Shown here: positions 1-13,177 of the stretch, piece after piece
Numbering within the stretch: position 1 is the stretch's first letter
Layout: every line of letters starts with the position of its first letter
Assembly (NCBI GenBank): GCA_030280995.1
Contig: JASXTE010000002.1
Location: 16,207,183-16,271,182 of the forward strand
Length of the DNA: 64,000 nt
Reading direction: 5' to 3'
DNA from: Hemileia vastatrix
Taxonomy: Eukaryota; Basidiomycota; Pucciniomycetes; Pucciniales; Zaghouaniaceae
Translations under genes and position numbers: made by a program
Notes under the pieces: model-generated
Database searches by the model: none
Told to the model about the DNA's origin: nothing
Seen by the model: the letters and a program-made list of their open reading frames with translations, nothing else

Positions 1-782
1 CCATTCTTAAAATTGCCTATTTAGTCAAGGATTTACCTGTTCAAGTTCATGAAAAAAGTCTGCATTGAGCTACCCCCATTTCAAATCTTATTTTGGGCTT
101 CTCAATGGTTTTTCAGGCTATAGTGGTCATATTTAGATGGGTATTTCACATATAAATTTTTAATAATAAAGACATTCATTTCTACTTTTAACTCTCTTTT
201 ATAAGACATTATATTTAGGTCCTCTATTTCCTTATTTTTTCTTTAATTGTAAGAATTACATGCATATACTCTCATTTTAGTTTTTACTCTATTTTTGAAG
301 GATTAACACCTGTTATTTATGTATTTTGGAATGTGATATGATTCTTCTTTTGTTATTGGTTGATCCTTAGGCTGAAAGGAATGTTTAAATTCCAGTTTAG
401 GGGGTCATTGGCTATGTAAAAACTGGTAAATAAAGGGGTAACATTGGAGAATTCATGAGTATAAAAGGAGGAGGTTTGGAGCTTATATTCTACATTCTTT
501 TACATCACTTTACAAATATATCACAAATCATTATAACACATATTCATTAGTACTGTTAAAGTCTTTTAAATATTTTTTTAAATCATTAGTTATATTTTTC
601 TACCAACTGTAAGCTGAATGCCATTTATAATTAGTGAGATGAAATTACTGAGACCATTACATTGAATCATATTTTATTACTTAATTGGATTTGGAAAACA
701 TTATTCATACTGGACCATTAAAATTTTCTACACAACAGACTAATAATCTATTCATTTCTATGTACTTGAACTTAGCCTGATA
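1..782 (+). repeat. Partial 5' LTR of a Ty3/gypsy element (family B, copy 1)
   Basis: Positions about 390-782 align with the reverse complement of the LTR at 31242-32676, including the stretch around a TATA box (TATAAAAGG at 460-468) and the final bases, which read GCCTGATA here and GCCTGACA there. The LTR start lies left of the window, since the other copy is 1435 bp long. The 3' end at 782 is placed by that alignment. Confidence 0.8.
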
Positions 783-1379
783 ATTGGGGGCCTTTCCTCA
801 AGAATTCTGTTGTTTTATCTTCCAGTATGTAAGAATTCATGAAAAGGCTACAGTTAATATAATCCCTATAGAAATATTTGATTTAATTACAAAGGTTTGG
901 GTCACTACATATAGTGATATCAGAAAAAGAAGCCCAGTTATATTAAAAATTGTGACATGAGAATCATCAATTTTACTACTAATTGAACATAAATTTTTCT
1001 TAGTAAAGATTATTCAATAGACCAATTAAATTTTTAATCTTTGCAGATAATAAACCAAATATTGAAAACTGATTAATTGATTTTTTAACAGGAATTTTAG
1101 TCCTTTTTTCTTGTTTTGTACAATTAATTCTATATTTAAAAAGAAAATTGCTGAAAAATATCTTTTTTAAATATAAAACATGGCTACATATTGTAGACCT
1201 ATTAAAGAAAGTGACTACATAAAAGCATATTTTACTTTTGGCACTTATAAATTCACTGTAAAAACCTAAAAAGTAAGCAATTAATTGACTTCAGTAGTTT
1301 TATATATTACTGATAAAACTCCTTATTTAATTTTTAAACACTTATATCTTGATTTATTGATATATTACCAAGTTGCAAG
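783..1379 (+). other. Untranslated leader of family B copy 1
   Basis: This AT-rich stretch lies between the LTR end and the first gag ATG. It starts with ATTGGG, as does the leader of the related element at 53448-62110, so this may be the primer binding site, although I do not recognise the matching tRNA. The last 180 bp align with the reverse complement of 53272-53447. No gene is visible. Confidence 0.6.
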
Positions 1380-2616
1380 ATGCTCGACAACATTGAAAAT
1401 GTGAGTATGGAGGTTAAACCTAACAATTTAAGACCCAGAGCTGATAATCCTGTTACAGGAAATTTAAATGGAGGATCAAGGATCTCCAAAAAGCAGCAGA
1501 AACACCCCTCAAGTGATTATAGAGGAAAAAAATATTTTTAAGCAGAATCTCAATAAAGAAATCAAAAACATGTTTCAAGAGCAAATTCATTCCCTATCAC
1601 AACTTTCAAAAAATTTAACTGAAAAGGTCAACAACATGGTTGACATGAGGAACAACGTAGCAAAGATGGTATTTCAAGATTTAATAGAAGTCAATAAAGC
1701 TCTGGTAAGCCTCAAGGCTCAACCTACTTCAGTTGTCAAAAACCCTTCCATAGCTTCATCAGCAGTAGCTCCAGCTCCAGCTCAAGAAGAGGAGCAAAAA
1801 TCACCGTCAGAAAATGGAAATGATAATGGTACTCAAAAAAATACAATCATCCACCTCATTAGAGCTCCAGTAGTCACCTTTACAGGGTAAAATGAAAGAG
1901 AGAAAAGGGAAATGGAACAAGACCTTGGTGAGTTACTTATATACTAATCAATTACATAATAATGATAGAGAATTACTCATAAATAATGAAATTAATAAAG
2001 ATGTATTAGATATAATTGATTAGGATCTTAAGGATTATTTTTTTGAACTTAGTACTTTGGATGTATCTTTACATGATAACAATGTACATAGTTCTATTGA
2101 AAACAAGGATAAGTATAAAAACATTTGAATTGAGCCAAATGAATTAAACTTTGAGTCCAACAATAATGATTAAGCTTCTAATTTAGACACTAATAATATT
2201 GAATATTTCATGAAAGAAAATCCAATGAAATAAAAAATCATAAGTAAATTATTATTAAGAATTGAAAGATTGGGAGAATTCTCAAGAGAATCAAAAAATA
2301 ATACAGAAAATGTCTTATTAAATCTTAAGAAATCATTGAGTACTACTTCCAGTAAACTAAAGGTCATTGAGAAATCAAATATTGAATTAACCAATGAACA
2401 TAAAATTTAAACTCTGAGATCATGAATTTATACAGTAAATTAGAACATTCTCAGAATACAATGGCTACAAAAAATAGGGTTGGGTAAAATTTTCTTTTTC
2501 AAATGTAATTGATACCTTATCACATGTACTTGTAATAAGAGATAGATCACAGAGATTAGAAATAGAATTAGCTAATACTTTAAAAGATACTGAGAAAATT
2601 AATGAAAACACCTCTT
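1380..2616 (+). pseudogene. Decayed gag of family B Ty3/gypsy, 5' part
   Basis: This is the beginning of a Ty3 Gag, the retrotransposon's capsid precursor. The first codons (LRPRAD and a following GG-rich stretch) match the minus-strand gag that starts at 53271 (LRPRAE). A frameshift near 1490 moves the reading to the next frame, where FQEQIHS matches FQEQIQS of the other copy. That frame runs to 1890 and ends in an Ala/Pro-rich linker. From 1900 on the match continues through many stops (asparagine- and glutamate-rich, predicted coiled coil), until a family A element interrupts it at 2617. The rest of gag resumes at 10845. Non-functional. Confidence 0.75.
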
Positions 2617-3398
2617 TTTCATGCCCCATGTGGCACTCAGAGAAAAATTCAATATTTTAATCCATAAATCAGTAAACCAATACATACTCAAAGCACAGAA
2701 AGCAACATCAAAATAGCAAATGCTTTATCCCTTTTTGTGTCTCAATTGGAACATTCTAGAAACTTTGCTATCTAAATCTTAAATCTAAATTATTCAATCA
2801 TATGCGTATAATTTTCAATTTTAAGCAAATAAGCAATGTATTAGTGCTATGTTCAATGATATACTTTCAAATATTGAGTTATTGTGTGTCTGAGGGTAAT
2901 TAAAGGTCTATGAGTATGAATAGGAGTAAGTTTAAAGGATCTGTGGGTTATATTGGAGGGTCACTGATAAATAAAGGGCAGTTTATTAAAGGGGTCAATG
3001 TGAGGTGGGGTTGTCTATATAATTGGGTGTATTTGGTTCAACATTCCTTATAATTAAACTATAATATTGTTTTGATATTAGTTTAATTTATATAAGTCTA
3101 TTATTTTTTCCTACTATTCTCAATAATCAAATTCATTTCAAAATCTTAAAATTACCTAAATCTCTTTTGATTGTTAAGTTCCAACCCTTTGTGAGATTAT
3201 CCAGAATATTTAGTATCATTTAAACTTACATTATTTTTCACCTCAAGCTTATCACAAATAATTATTAATTTATCTTTGAATTATCTCCAAACCACTCCCT
3301 CAAAGTATTCCTCTGTGCCTCAAAGGAGTATAAATCATTTTTCCAATCTCACTTGTTCAAGAGCATCCTTGACCTTGTGAATAAGCCATCCAGTGACA
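2617..3398 (+). repeat. 5' LTR of family A copy 1
   Basis: Aligns end to end with 10063-10844, for example over TGAGGTGGGGTTGTCTATAT. TATATAA at 3015-3021 is a candidate TATA box. After the LTR come bases GTATAATTTAATTCTCC, also found after the LTR of the younger copy (minus strand from 43465). They do not resemble a canonical tRNA primer site. Confidence 0.85.
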
Positions 3399-3467
3399 GT
3401 ATAATTTAATTCTCCATCGCTCTCATTTTTATTCACACTACTACATAATTTCAGGGGCTATGTCTAA

Positions 3468-4640
3468 ATGGAACCCATTCAATGCACTCCTCCTATGGGT
3501 GCTACTACTAGAGCTTTCCCCAGGGATAAGCCACCAGCATTGCAACCTATTTTCTGCTCTCACTCTCTCAAACCTCTGGAATTAAGGGAAAGGGAGCATT
3601 AAATTCAACCTGTGGAGAAAATTCATCAGGATTTTGATGATTCTAGTGAGGAAGAAGAAGGCAAGGATACTATGCATGAGGCATCATCTTCCCCAGCTAC
3701 CAAACATTTGGGGAAAACCTCTGAACCTGGTCCAGCTCCTTCATTGGAAGATGATAAGAAATTATTGGTTAAATCTATTTCTAAACTTCTCCTTCAGAGG
3801 GCTCTAAATTTAAAACTCCTTCAATGAGATCACCAGATAAATTTTATGGAGAAAATCCCAACAGATTGCAACCTGTTTTTGTAAGCCTGAAAATTATTGT
3901 TCCACAATGACCCTGAAACATTTAACACAGATTATTCCAAGGTAATCTATGCCTCATCATTCTTATCTGGGAAAGAATAAAAATTGTTTGATCCATATTT
4001 GCTCATGATTTATTTAACTGGAACCAATTTACTCATTAATAATTGGAAGAAATTTAAATATCACCTCATTACGTCATTTGGTGACCCTAATGAAACAAAT
4101 AATTCCAAAATCAAATTAGATTTCCTTTTCATGAACAATAATTGGAAATCTTCTGAGTATATCACAAATTTAAGGGATCTAAAAACTTGAGTAGGTTGGA
4201 ATGATGCAGCCTTATAGTATCATTTCAAGAAGAGACTCCCTTTGAGGATTCTTGACCAATTAAATCTTGATTTTCAAAAAATGAAGACTTTAACAAAAAT
4301 AATGGATGGGACACTTGAAATTTATGGAATTCATCAGGGCTTCCTCCAACAAAGGACTCATACTAATAAATCTCACATTTTGAACTTCAAATTGAAACTT
4401 CTTCAAATCATCCTTGACCAACTTAATCATCATGTCAAGCCAAACTCAATCAAAAGGGTAAACATAAGGCTTAATCCAAAAGATCAACCCCAGGCAATAT
4501 ATGTAGGGTATTGGATGCAAAAGGGGAATTAAAAGAGGCTTAAAGGAAAAGAAGAGAAGATAATGGGTTGTGTATGTATTGTGGTGGTGAAGACAAGTTG
4601 GATGAATGTGCTAAATTAAAGGATAAATAAGGTATTGATC
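3468..4640 (+). pseudogene. Decayed gag of family A copy 1
   Basis: The ATG at 3468 is chosen because it aligns with the gag start of the family A copy at 43384. Recognisable blocks are an acidic linker (QDFDDSSEEEE near 3640), a Retrotrans_gag-type domain (SEYITNLRDL, then LRILDQLNLDFQKM near 4240-4290), and a CCHC zinc knuckle near 4570-4610. In the knuckle the histidine codon has become aspartate (CMYCGGEDKLDEC, against CMYCGGKHKFEDC in the other copy), which should abolish zinc binding. Several stops and frameshifts interrupt it. Gag would form the particle and package RNA. Confidence 0.75.
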
Positions 4641-7600
4641 CCAGGTCAAAAAACTAGTGAATAGCTTACTTGTGTGCAAAGTAAACTATTTTATCTCTCC
4701 CAGTGCACAGAAATTCCATGTCCTAAGGACTGGAGTCCTCCTAAACCATTTGAGACTAATTATTTTTAAGGAGGATATTCCCTTCAGTTTTCTTATTGAT
4801 TCTGGAGCTTCAATTTAATTTATCAGTTTATCTTTTTCCAGTAAACTTAAGCTTAAATTTGTATATATTTACCAAAATACAATCTATCTGGTGAAATTAG
4901 AGGAACCCTATTATTGGGTTAGTAAGAAAGTTTTATGGGTTTTCAACTATCCAAATTTTCCTTCCTTTGAGTGAGAATTAACATTCTTGGATTCCCCAAG
5001 GATGGACAATACCATTATTGGCCATGAATTCTTACAGTATTAGAATCCCAAAATTGATTAGTCACAGGGATTGATCACCCCTCTATCTGAGTATATTTCT
5101 TATTCATCAATGCAGGTAAATTGGGAGTTAAACAACCCATATGGCTAAGTCCTTCTAGAGTAACCTTCTCTTCCAGATGTATTGCAAGAATCTGATCTTT
5201 ATTTAAATTAGCACTAGTCTAACCATTTTATCTCAACTACTTTACTCAAAGAGGATTTAAATAACCTCAAAGAAATCTATTTTTCTCTATAAATATGGGT
5301 CCACCCTTAAAAGACTTCTTTGAAGATAAAGAGGATGACCAAATAAATATTGAAGCTATTAAATCAACTCTACCTGAAGTTTACCATGACTTCATTGATG
5401 TTATTTTCAATGTTTAGGGTGGAAAAGCTACAACCACATTGATTCTATAATAATCAGATAGAGCTAATAGGCCCAGTACCATTGACAGGTAATGTATATT
5501 TTTTATCAAAAGAAAAATCCCAAGTTCTTGAAGACAAAATCGCAGAGAATGTAGAAAAGGGTTTCATTCCAGCCAGTAAATCTCCAACTGGATCTCCAGT
5601 TCTTTTTGTTAAGAAAAAGGATGGAAGTCTTAGGTTATGTGTTGATTATAGAAAACTCAACACAGTCACTAAGAAGAAAGATTATCCAGTTCCTCCTATG
5701 TCATTAATTCTTACTTTGTTTAATGGTGCTAATTTATTTTCAAAAATTGATCTAAGAGGTGATTAAAATCTTATACGTATTGCAGAAGGTCATGAACCTT
5801 TAACTGCAATACATACCAGGTTTAATAGTTTTGAATATTTAGTAATTCTGTTTGAATTGTGTAATGCACCATTAATGTTTCAAGATTTTTTCAATGATAT
5901 CTTCCAAGATATTGTCAAAAAATTTGTTGTCCATCTAGATGAAATTTTAATCTTCTCAAAGACCCTCAAAGAACATATTCAACATGTCAAAATGTTTCTT
6001 ATTTGACTTCAAGAACAAGGTCTCTACACCAAGCACACTAAATGCAAATTTCACCCAAATTCTATTAACTTTTTGGGTTTTACATTGTCTACTGATGGAT
6101 TAGTCAAGGATTATAAAAAAGGTTCAAAAAGGTTCAGAATGACTAGAGCCAACAACACTAAAATCTTTACAGGGATCTTTAGGTTTTGCAAATTTCTATA
6201 GGAGATTTATTAAAGATTACTCTAAATCTATCACAGATCTTAATTCTCTTCTTAAAAAAGATACTCCTTTTGTCTTCACAGAAATAGCGCAAAAAAAAGT
6301 GAAGCATTGAAAGCTGCATTCACCACAGCTCCATTTCTTCAACATTTTGATCTTAAAGCCTTGACAATAGTCAAGACAGATTCTAGCAATTACACTATAA
6401 CAGGGGTAATATCCCAATTAAATCCTTAGACAAAATAATTTCACCCTATTGTGTTTGAATCATGCAAATTAATCACAGCAGAATTAAATTATGAAATTCA
6501 TGATAACAAGTTATTATCTATTTTTCATTGTCTTAAAAAATGGTGTTATTTTTTTCTCATTCCAAATAGTTCTTTTCAAATCCTAACTGATCATAATTCT
6601 TTAAAATACTTCATGTCTTCCAAAGTACTAACTAGACTTCAGGCTAGGTGGGCTGAGTTCTTATCTGAATTTTATTTTACTATTACCTACTTCCCAGGAA
6701 AAAATTGTGTAGTTCCAGATATTTTATCACCCTGGGACAAAATTTATCCACAGAAGGGGGAGGCATTTTCTGACAGAAATATAGCAAATTCAAAATCAAT
6801 TTTCAAAAAATCAATGTTTAAAGCTCATCAACTTAATTCTATAACAACAAAATCAATTTGAAATCCACTATTCAACATTTGAGAATCTCAATCAAAGGAT
6901 GATTATTGTTTGGGGACTAAATCCAAAATACTCTTGAAGAAAGTGCCAAGAGATTCAGTATAGAATCAGGTCTGTTAGTCTTTGAAGGTAGAGTAGTTAT
7001 ACCCAACAATAAGGGTATAAAGTTAGAGATTTTTAATAGTAGACATGATTCTTCATTAGCTTTTCATTTTGTTGTTGATAAAACTTACCAATTAATAGCA
7101 AGGGATTTTTTTGGCCCGGAATGATCAGGGAAATCAAGGCCTATATTAAAGCATGTTATTTATGTAATAGGAACAAGGTCCCTTAAAACATGAGGAAGGG
7201 TTGTTTCAACCACTTCCAGTTCCCTCTAAACTATGGGAATCAATTTTTATGGATTTAATTTCTCAATTAACTCCAGCAGATAATTTTGACACTATATTAG
7301 TCATATTTGATAGATTCTATAAAATGTCTATTTTTATTAAAGCTAATACTAGTGTAAGTGCAGAAGATTTAGAAAAATTATTTCTATAATTTCTATTTTC
7401 TAAAGATGGCATACCTACCGATATTATTTTAGACAAAAGCTCCTTGTTTGTTTCTAATATCTGGACTCAAATTTGTAGAAAATTAAATATTACAAGGCAT
7501 CTTTCTACTTCCTGTCATCCTGAAACCAAAGGAAAAAACAAAAGAATCAACCAAATCCTCAAAAAATATCTTCAAATGTATGTCAATCACCAAAAAGACA

Positions 7601-8215
7601 ATTTAACCACATGGATACCATTGGTTAAATTTTCTTATAAAAACTCAACACTTTCTTTGAAAAAACAATCTATGGATTAAATCCTAAATATAATCCAAAT
7701 CATGTGAGAATTAACCATCCTGCTGAACATTATCTTTGAACAATTTCACAACTTCAAGGCAGCAAATCAAAGGTGTAAGGAACAAGCCAACAAACATTGA
7801 CAATATTCTCCACCTTTTAAACAAGGCAATAAAGTATGGCTCAACTCTAAAAATATTTGAGAAACTCAACCATCATAGAAACTATTTTAAAGCACTTGGA
7901 TCCATTCAAAATCAATGCTGAAGTCTCTAAAAATGCATTTTGACTCGAGTTAACTTTAAAATGGCAATCAATTCATCCTGTTTTTCACATATCTCTTCTT
8001 GAAAATTTTTGAGAAATATACCCAGGAAAGAACCAACCCCCTCTGGAACCGGTTAAAGTAGAAGATCATCTAGAGTGGGGAGTAAGTTGGATTCTTGATT
8101 CAGAAGGCACAAGGGGAAGCTTCAATACCTTGTGGAATGGGAGGACTACTTTGATGACTTGAATAAAAAATCTTGAGAGCCACCCATTAATTTTTCAAAC
8201 TCTCCTAAACTTTTA
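4641..8215 (+). pseudogene. Decayed pol of family A copy 1 (protease-RT-RNase H-integrase-chromodomain)
   Basis: The aspartic protease motif IDSGAS lies at about 4790-4810. RT runs from about 5480 ([20 protein letters not shown], then DLRGD) and its catalytic YLDD box has decayed to HLDE near 5935. RNase H and the connection follow at 6130-6740 (LTDHNSLKYFMSS). Integrase lies at 6880-7700 (FMDLISQL) and the chromodomain at about 8060-8215 (LEWGVSWILDSE). Stops and frameshifts occur throughout, so the protein is dead. The domain order and C-terminal chromodomain place it with the chromoviruses, whose chromodomain targets integration to heterochromatin in known examples. Confidence 0.8.
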
Positions 8216-8964
8216 AAATATTTTCATTTAAAATACCCTAAAGAATCTAAACCTTAAACTCAATTTTCTTTCCTTAAACTTTTACATTTATAGAAATTTT
8301 TTAAATTTCCTTATATTTTTTCTTTTTCTTGCTAAAACCCTATATAATTAAAAGAAACTAAAACTAAAATCAACATAAATTAAAGTTAAAATCAAAATAA
8401 ATCAAAATAAAAATAAACTAAAATTTAAAATCAAACAAAATAATATAAATGTAAAGTAAATAAATCAAAATAAATTAAATAAAACACAAATCAAAATTTT
8501 TCTTTTCTTTCTCTAAGGTTTATTACAACAAATTATGTTTTTATTTCCTTCCAGTTTTTTATATTTGTGCTACAACTTCAATTGAAACTAAGATTTTTCC
8601 TTCTTTTTTTTATCTATCTAAACAATTCTCAAAATCAACCATCAACATCTTCAAAAAAACAACTCAAAACCATCTTATTTTTCAATTATCTTCAAACCTA
8701 AAATATTTTACTTATTTAAATCATTTCTTTTTCTTTTATAAAATTTTATTTATAAAGCACATTTTCTTTTTTTTAAATTTTTTCTAAAACAACATTTTTT
8801 TCTCTCCAAATTTCAACTTTCTTTTTCTTTAAATAAAACTAAAAAACAACAAAATTCAACAAATATTCAAGATAAAACTATATATATTCTTTTTCTTTCT
8901 TTTTTCTGTTCTTTCTATCTCAATATTTTCTCTTCTATTTTCTTTGAATCAAATACTTCACTTT
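8216..8964. other. AT-rich low-complexity spacer between pol and the antisense gene
   Basis: This consists of long runs of A/T with an A-to-pyrimidine bias (TTTTCTTTTTCTT and CAAAATAAA motifs). The equivalent stretch in the other family A copy (36239-37270) is equally simple. I see no gene. Confidence 0.6.
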
Positions 8965-9918
8965 CTAAACTACATTTTTAATTTCTTTTCTAACCTTCTC
9001 ACAAAATTCTTCCTTTCCAACTGGCACCACCTTTCCAATGTCTAATAACTCCTTGGCTACATCATAAAAAGACGCATCAACAATCCTGTCAATTTCATCA
9101 CAAACTTTTTTGATGAAAGTGGTTTGAAGAGCCTTACCAGTGTTATTCAACAACACCTAGTCCAATTTGGCCTCTCCATTTGAAGCATTAATCCTACCTT
9201 CTGGGTGTATAACCTTTGAGGGACCTGCTTCAATTGGTCTCTTGACTTCAGGTTAAGATTCAACAGGAAATTCTTCATTGATTTCTGCCTCCTAAAATAA
9301 AGAGTCAGTTAGCTATTAAATTGAACCAATTTTAAAATTTTAAATTACTTACATGGAACTCAGGATCTATTTCAATAAAAAAATTGGGCTTAGTGGGTTC
9401 AACTTCCTCCACTGCCTCATCTTCTTCATCTTTGAAAATAAGTCAATTTTTCTTCATGGTAGAAGCTACCTCTACTACCAGATCTGAACCATCTTTGAAT
9501 AATTTGTTGAACTCATCTTTGAGGGCCATTAGTTGCTTCCCATCATTAAGGCTGGCAACACAACCTAATATCTCCTTCCTCTCCTCCTGATTTAGTGCGT
9601 CCTGCTCACCATCCACCACCAAATTGTTTTTGACATGCACCTCCCAGAGTTCCTTGACAATGGCCTGATCCATAACAATTGACTAAAATTAGGTCAAAGT
9701 AAATTGTACTTTGTTGACTGCATTCTTCTCCAATGCATCTTAGGCTACTTGATGCCATTGACAAAACTTGCACTTCTTGTGATTACCCTGGGACACTGTG
9801 CTTTTGACACAGAATAAATCCATAGCTACACAGGCTGTGCAAGCTATTTGAATTTGTGTGTTGTTATACCACCATCAGTTCAGGAATGAGGAGAAGTTGG
9901 AGTCAGATCGTGATTTTT
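8965..9918 (-). pseudogene. Antisense accessory gene of family A, decayed copy (Cys-rich N-terminus, one intron)
   Basis: It reads opposite to the retrotransposon and lies between the chromodomain and the 3' LTR. It is homologous to the better copy at 35250-36238. From the N-terminus: a six-cysteine block near 9745-9830 (CTAC, FC, KCKFC, with the last Cys codon now TAA); a Glu/Asp-rich middle; an intron at 9292-9352 (GTAAGT...TTTTAG, 61 bp) at the position where the other copy has its intron; and a C-terminal block DEIDRIVDASFYDVAKELLD followed by IGKVVPVG, nearly the same as in the other copy. The ATG is lost (AAA at the aligned position) and several stops are present. The cysteine spacing resembles a fungal Zn2Cys6 cluster, but the function is unknown. 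Confidence 0.65.
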
Positions 9919-10062
9919 GGGAATTATTAAAATATATTAAGGTATTACTATTTTTATCTGAAAGACTCTATTAAAATTTTTTCAAGAAAAAGTAAACAAG
10001 GAAGATAAGATTAATACATATTTTTCATGCTCAACAGAGCTTGAATTCTATACCTGGGTATC

Positions 10063-10844
10063 TTTCATGTGCCACATGACACTCAAAGCAAAAGTCAATC
10101 TTTTAATTCATAATTCAGTACACAAATTCATAATCAAAGGGAAGAAAGAAACATCTACATAGAAACTTTTTTTTCCCTTTTTGTGTCTTGATTTTAACAT
10201 GCTAGAAACCATGCATTTGAAATATTAAATATTAATTAGTCAATAATATGCTTATACTTTTCAATTTTAAGCAAATGTGCAATGTATTAGTGCTATGGTA
10301 AATGATATACTTTCAAATTTTGAGTTATTGTGTATCTGAGGGTAATTAAAGGTCTTTGAGTAGGAATAGGAGTAAGTTTGAAGGATATGTGGGTTATATT
10401 GGGGGGCCAGTGATAAATTAAGGGAATTTCATTAAAGGGGTAAATGTGAGGTGGGGTTGTCTATATAATTAGGTGGATTTGGTTTGATATTACTTAGAAT
10501 TAAATTATAATATTGTTGTGATAGAAGTTAAATTTATATAAGGCTATTATTGTTTTCTACATTTCTTAATAATCAAATTCATTTCAGAATCTTAAAATTC
10601 CCAAACTACTTTTTGATTTTTAAGTTCCAACACTTTGTGAGATTAGACAGAACATTTAGTGTCACTGTAACTTACATCATTATTCACCTTGAAATTATCC
10701 TGAAGAAGTATTAATTTATCTTCAACTTATCTTGGATCCACTTCCTCAAAAATATCCTCTGTGCCTTGAAGGAGTCTCAATCCTTTTTCCAATCTCATTT
10801 GTTCAGTAACACCCTTGACCTTGTGTATGGGCCGTCAAGTGACA
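10063..10844 (+). repeat. 3' LTR of family A copy 1
   Basis: Same length as the 5' LTR (782 bp), colinear and diverged. It ends TGACA at 10840-10844, after which the interrupted family B gag continues. Confidence 0.85.
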
Positions 10845-11246
10845 ATCTTATGTGGAAAACATGCCACTTAATATGAAAAATTCATATGAAAACAAATGAT
10901 TGTAAAAGAAAATAGTGTTATAGACTCTGAGAGTAAAAAATCAGTAAAAGATGATGTACATGATTATCAATCCAAATCAAGTGAATTACTATATATTCCT
11001 CAGTTTAAGAAATTCAAAAAAAACCAAAAGAACTGGAATAAGTTGGATCCGTACGCTTCTTTTCACAGGGATTCAAAATCTGATTGGAAACAATTCATTC
11101 AATGAATTGATAACTTATAATATTCATAAAAATTACCTGATGAATAACTTACATTAAAATTAATATCTTTATTTACAGATGTGGCCTGAATATGGTTTGA
11201 ATCTGTTCTTAGTGAGGGAATTAATTACTACTGGGTTAAATGAAAG
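10845..11246 (+). pseudogene. Decayed gag of family B copy 1, middle part
   Basis: The translation between 10896 and 11105 reads SVKDDVHDYQSKSSELLYIP and then KLDPYASFHRDSKSDWKQFI. This matches the minus-strand family B gag near 51780-51980 (DQYPSFDKDSKSDWQQFIQ). It continues with frame changes to a VALIWFESVLSE-like block at about 11180-11220, where a solo LTR enters at 11247. This proves that the family A element and the solo LTR are nested inside one gag. Confidence 0.75.
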
Positions 11247-12422
11247 TGTCAGCTATGGTATTCCCAGGATTGAGTATTGCTTATGTTTAAAATAAGACAA
11301 CATTAATTTCATTAAGCTTATATGTTAAAAATGTGGTTATAATACTTATATATATGGTTATTATGCTTATATATATATTAATTCCACTGTTATATGAATT
11401 ATGTAAGTTTAAATAGCTTATCCATAGCCTCATAATACTAATTAAATTATTGATTTAGTCATAAAATACTTATCTTAGTTGATATTAAGTAATTATAGAC
11501 ATACATAAGCTTATATATATACATTGACTTCCCATTAAGTAAAATATGTAGTTATATTTTGTATATATAGTTCTATATGCAGGTTTAACCCTCTGACTAG
11601 CCTATAAATATTGTTTCTCTGCTTATTTTAGGTCATATTGACATATTAAATGGACCAACCATTCTTACAAAAGCATATACACCTCTTTCAGGTGCATACA
11701 TCCAGTTTGGACGACTTAATCTGCTTCCTTTAATGGATTTTCACGGATTTATGGGCTAGGATATAATTACTGGGTTAATATAGATTCTTGAGGATATTAT
11801 TGGGGCTTGGTAAGTTTATTTGGTTTATTTATATCCTTTGGGTTTCATTTTATTCTCTTTGGATGGGTAATTTTACCTGTTTCTTTATGGTATCTGCTTT
11901 AATCTATTTTCCCTATTTATTGTATGGGTGTATGATATCATTAATTATGATTGAGGATCCTTACTGGAGGTCTAGGTGTTGAGACTTCTTAAAGTTGAAG
12001 CCGTGAGGAGGTGATGAGCCCTCAAAGTGCTGTAAATGCTGTGGATAGCAGTGACATCTTCTGGATTGAAGGTCTGTGCACTCCAGTGGATTTTGGCATA
12101 AGTAAAGGAGGATTTGGCAGGTTATTTGACATAACTTAATAACTACACATTTAATAGACATTATTAAAAAATTATTAGCATCTAAAAAAATATTTAAAAG
12201 CCTTTATAAATTGAAATTATCTTTATGTTAGAAAAAAATATATTTCATAAGCCTATTTTTGACCACTAGTCTGCACCAATCCAAATATTGTGAGTTAAAA
12301 ATTGAGCATAAAAGTTTTATTAGTCATTCCCTGAGGTTCAGTAAATAAATCATTTAATATTAAGTAGTAGGACCATTAATCTTTACCATTAAATCATACT
12401 TAAGTACTAGAATATACTGACA
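11247..12422 (+). repeat. Solo LTR related to family B
   Basis: It begins TGTCAGCTATGGTATTCCCA, resembling the family B LTR start (TGTCAACCTGGATATCCCCA), and ends TGACA at 12418-12422. The flanking pentamers are GAAAG and GGAAG, a probable target duplication with one mismatch. A short gag-like segment resumes after 12423. No internal region is present, so recombination between LTRs probably removed it. Confidence 0.6.
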
Positions 12423-13177
12423 GGAAGACACTAATGGAAAGAAAATTCAGGAGCAAGAAAAATTAAAAGAGGGAAAATTGGATGCCAAAATTTAAATGAG
12501 AGTGAAATCCATATACAGTGGTTAACTTATCAATATGTATTTAACTAATAGCTAGGTGTGAGAAGTAGATTGAGAAGGGGTGGAGAGCATGATATGAAGA
12601 TAAATACTCACCATGTATGAGAGACATGTGGGAAAAGGAGTCAGAAGGAGGGATACCAACATCAGAAAAACAAAAAAAAATTGAGCACAACCAGGCTCAC
12701 TCTTAATGTTTTAAAACAGGGTTACTTCATAAAACAGACCCATAAATGTTCCCTGTGACCAAAAATAGAACTTGACATCTATTTCAGTACTTTACTCCTT
12801 TTTAAGATCATCCTCATTATTAGGACTAGATTGTAACAATACTAGTAATAATAATATAATTTCAACTAATAATTCTTCATAATTAAATATTAAGAATAAC
12901 TATTGGAGCTCAACAACATCTAGGCACAAAGCTTTTTAAAGTATTCCTGTTTAGAATTGAGAGTGAACTATCTGACTCCTGCTCATGTTGTCTCTCAGGT
13001 GCCAGAGATACTTTTAATCACTTCATGACTTTATTTTCTACTTCCTCATACCCAAGAGCAATTTTGAGAGAAAATATGAGACAGTTGAAACAACTCTCTT
13101 CTTTTACTTTCCTTTTAATTAACCCTAGAGCCTTTCTCCCCTTTATTAATTCTGTACATCCTACTGGCCATCTCTGT
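12423..13177. other. End of the gag remnant, then unassigned sequence
   Basis: About 50 bp (12427-12475) resemble the gag segment that follows the solo LTR insertion point. After that I see no repeat, gene or RNA that I can support up to the MITE at 13178. Confidence 0.4.

Larger units (their letters stand above)
2617..10844 (+). mobile_element. Family A Ty3/gypsy chromovirus, copy 1 (old, decayed)
   Basis: The two LTRs are both 782 bp, roughly 85% identical by eye, and end in TGACA. Their starts are degenerate (TTTCATG where the younger copy at 44274 reads TGTCATG). Flanks are CTCTT on the left and ATCTT on the right, which fits a 5-bp target duplication with one mismatch. The element cuts the family B gag exactly: gag similarity stops at 2616 and resumes at 10845. 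The order is gag, protease, RT, RNase H, integrase, chromodomain, then an antisense gene before the 3' LTR. Every frame is broken and CpG is nearly absent. Confidence 0.85.

Noticed and set aside
2170..2394. 74-codon minus-strand frame
   Set aside because: It is the reverse of the decayed gag coiled-coil region of family B copy 1.
11788..11982. 64-codon hydrophobic frame
   Set aside because: Falls inside a solo LTR, and T-rich sequence gives hydrophobic codons by chance.
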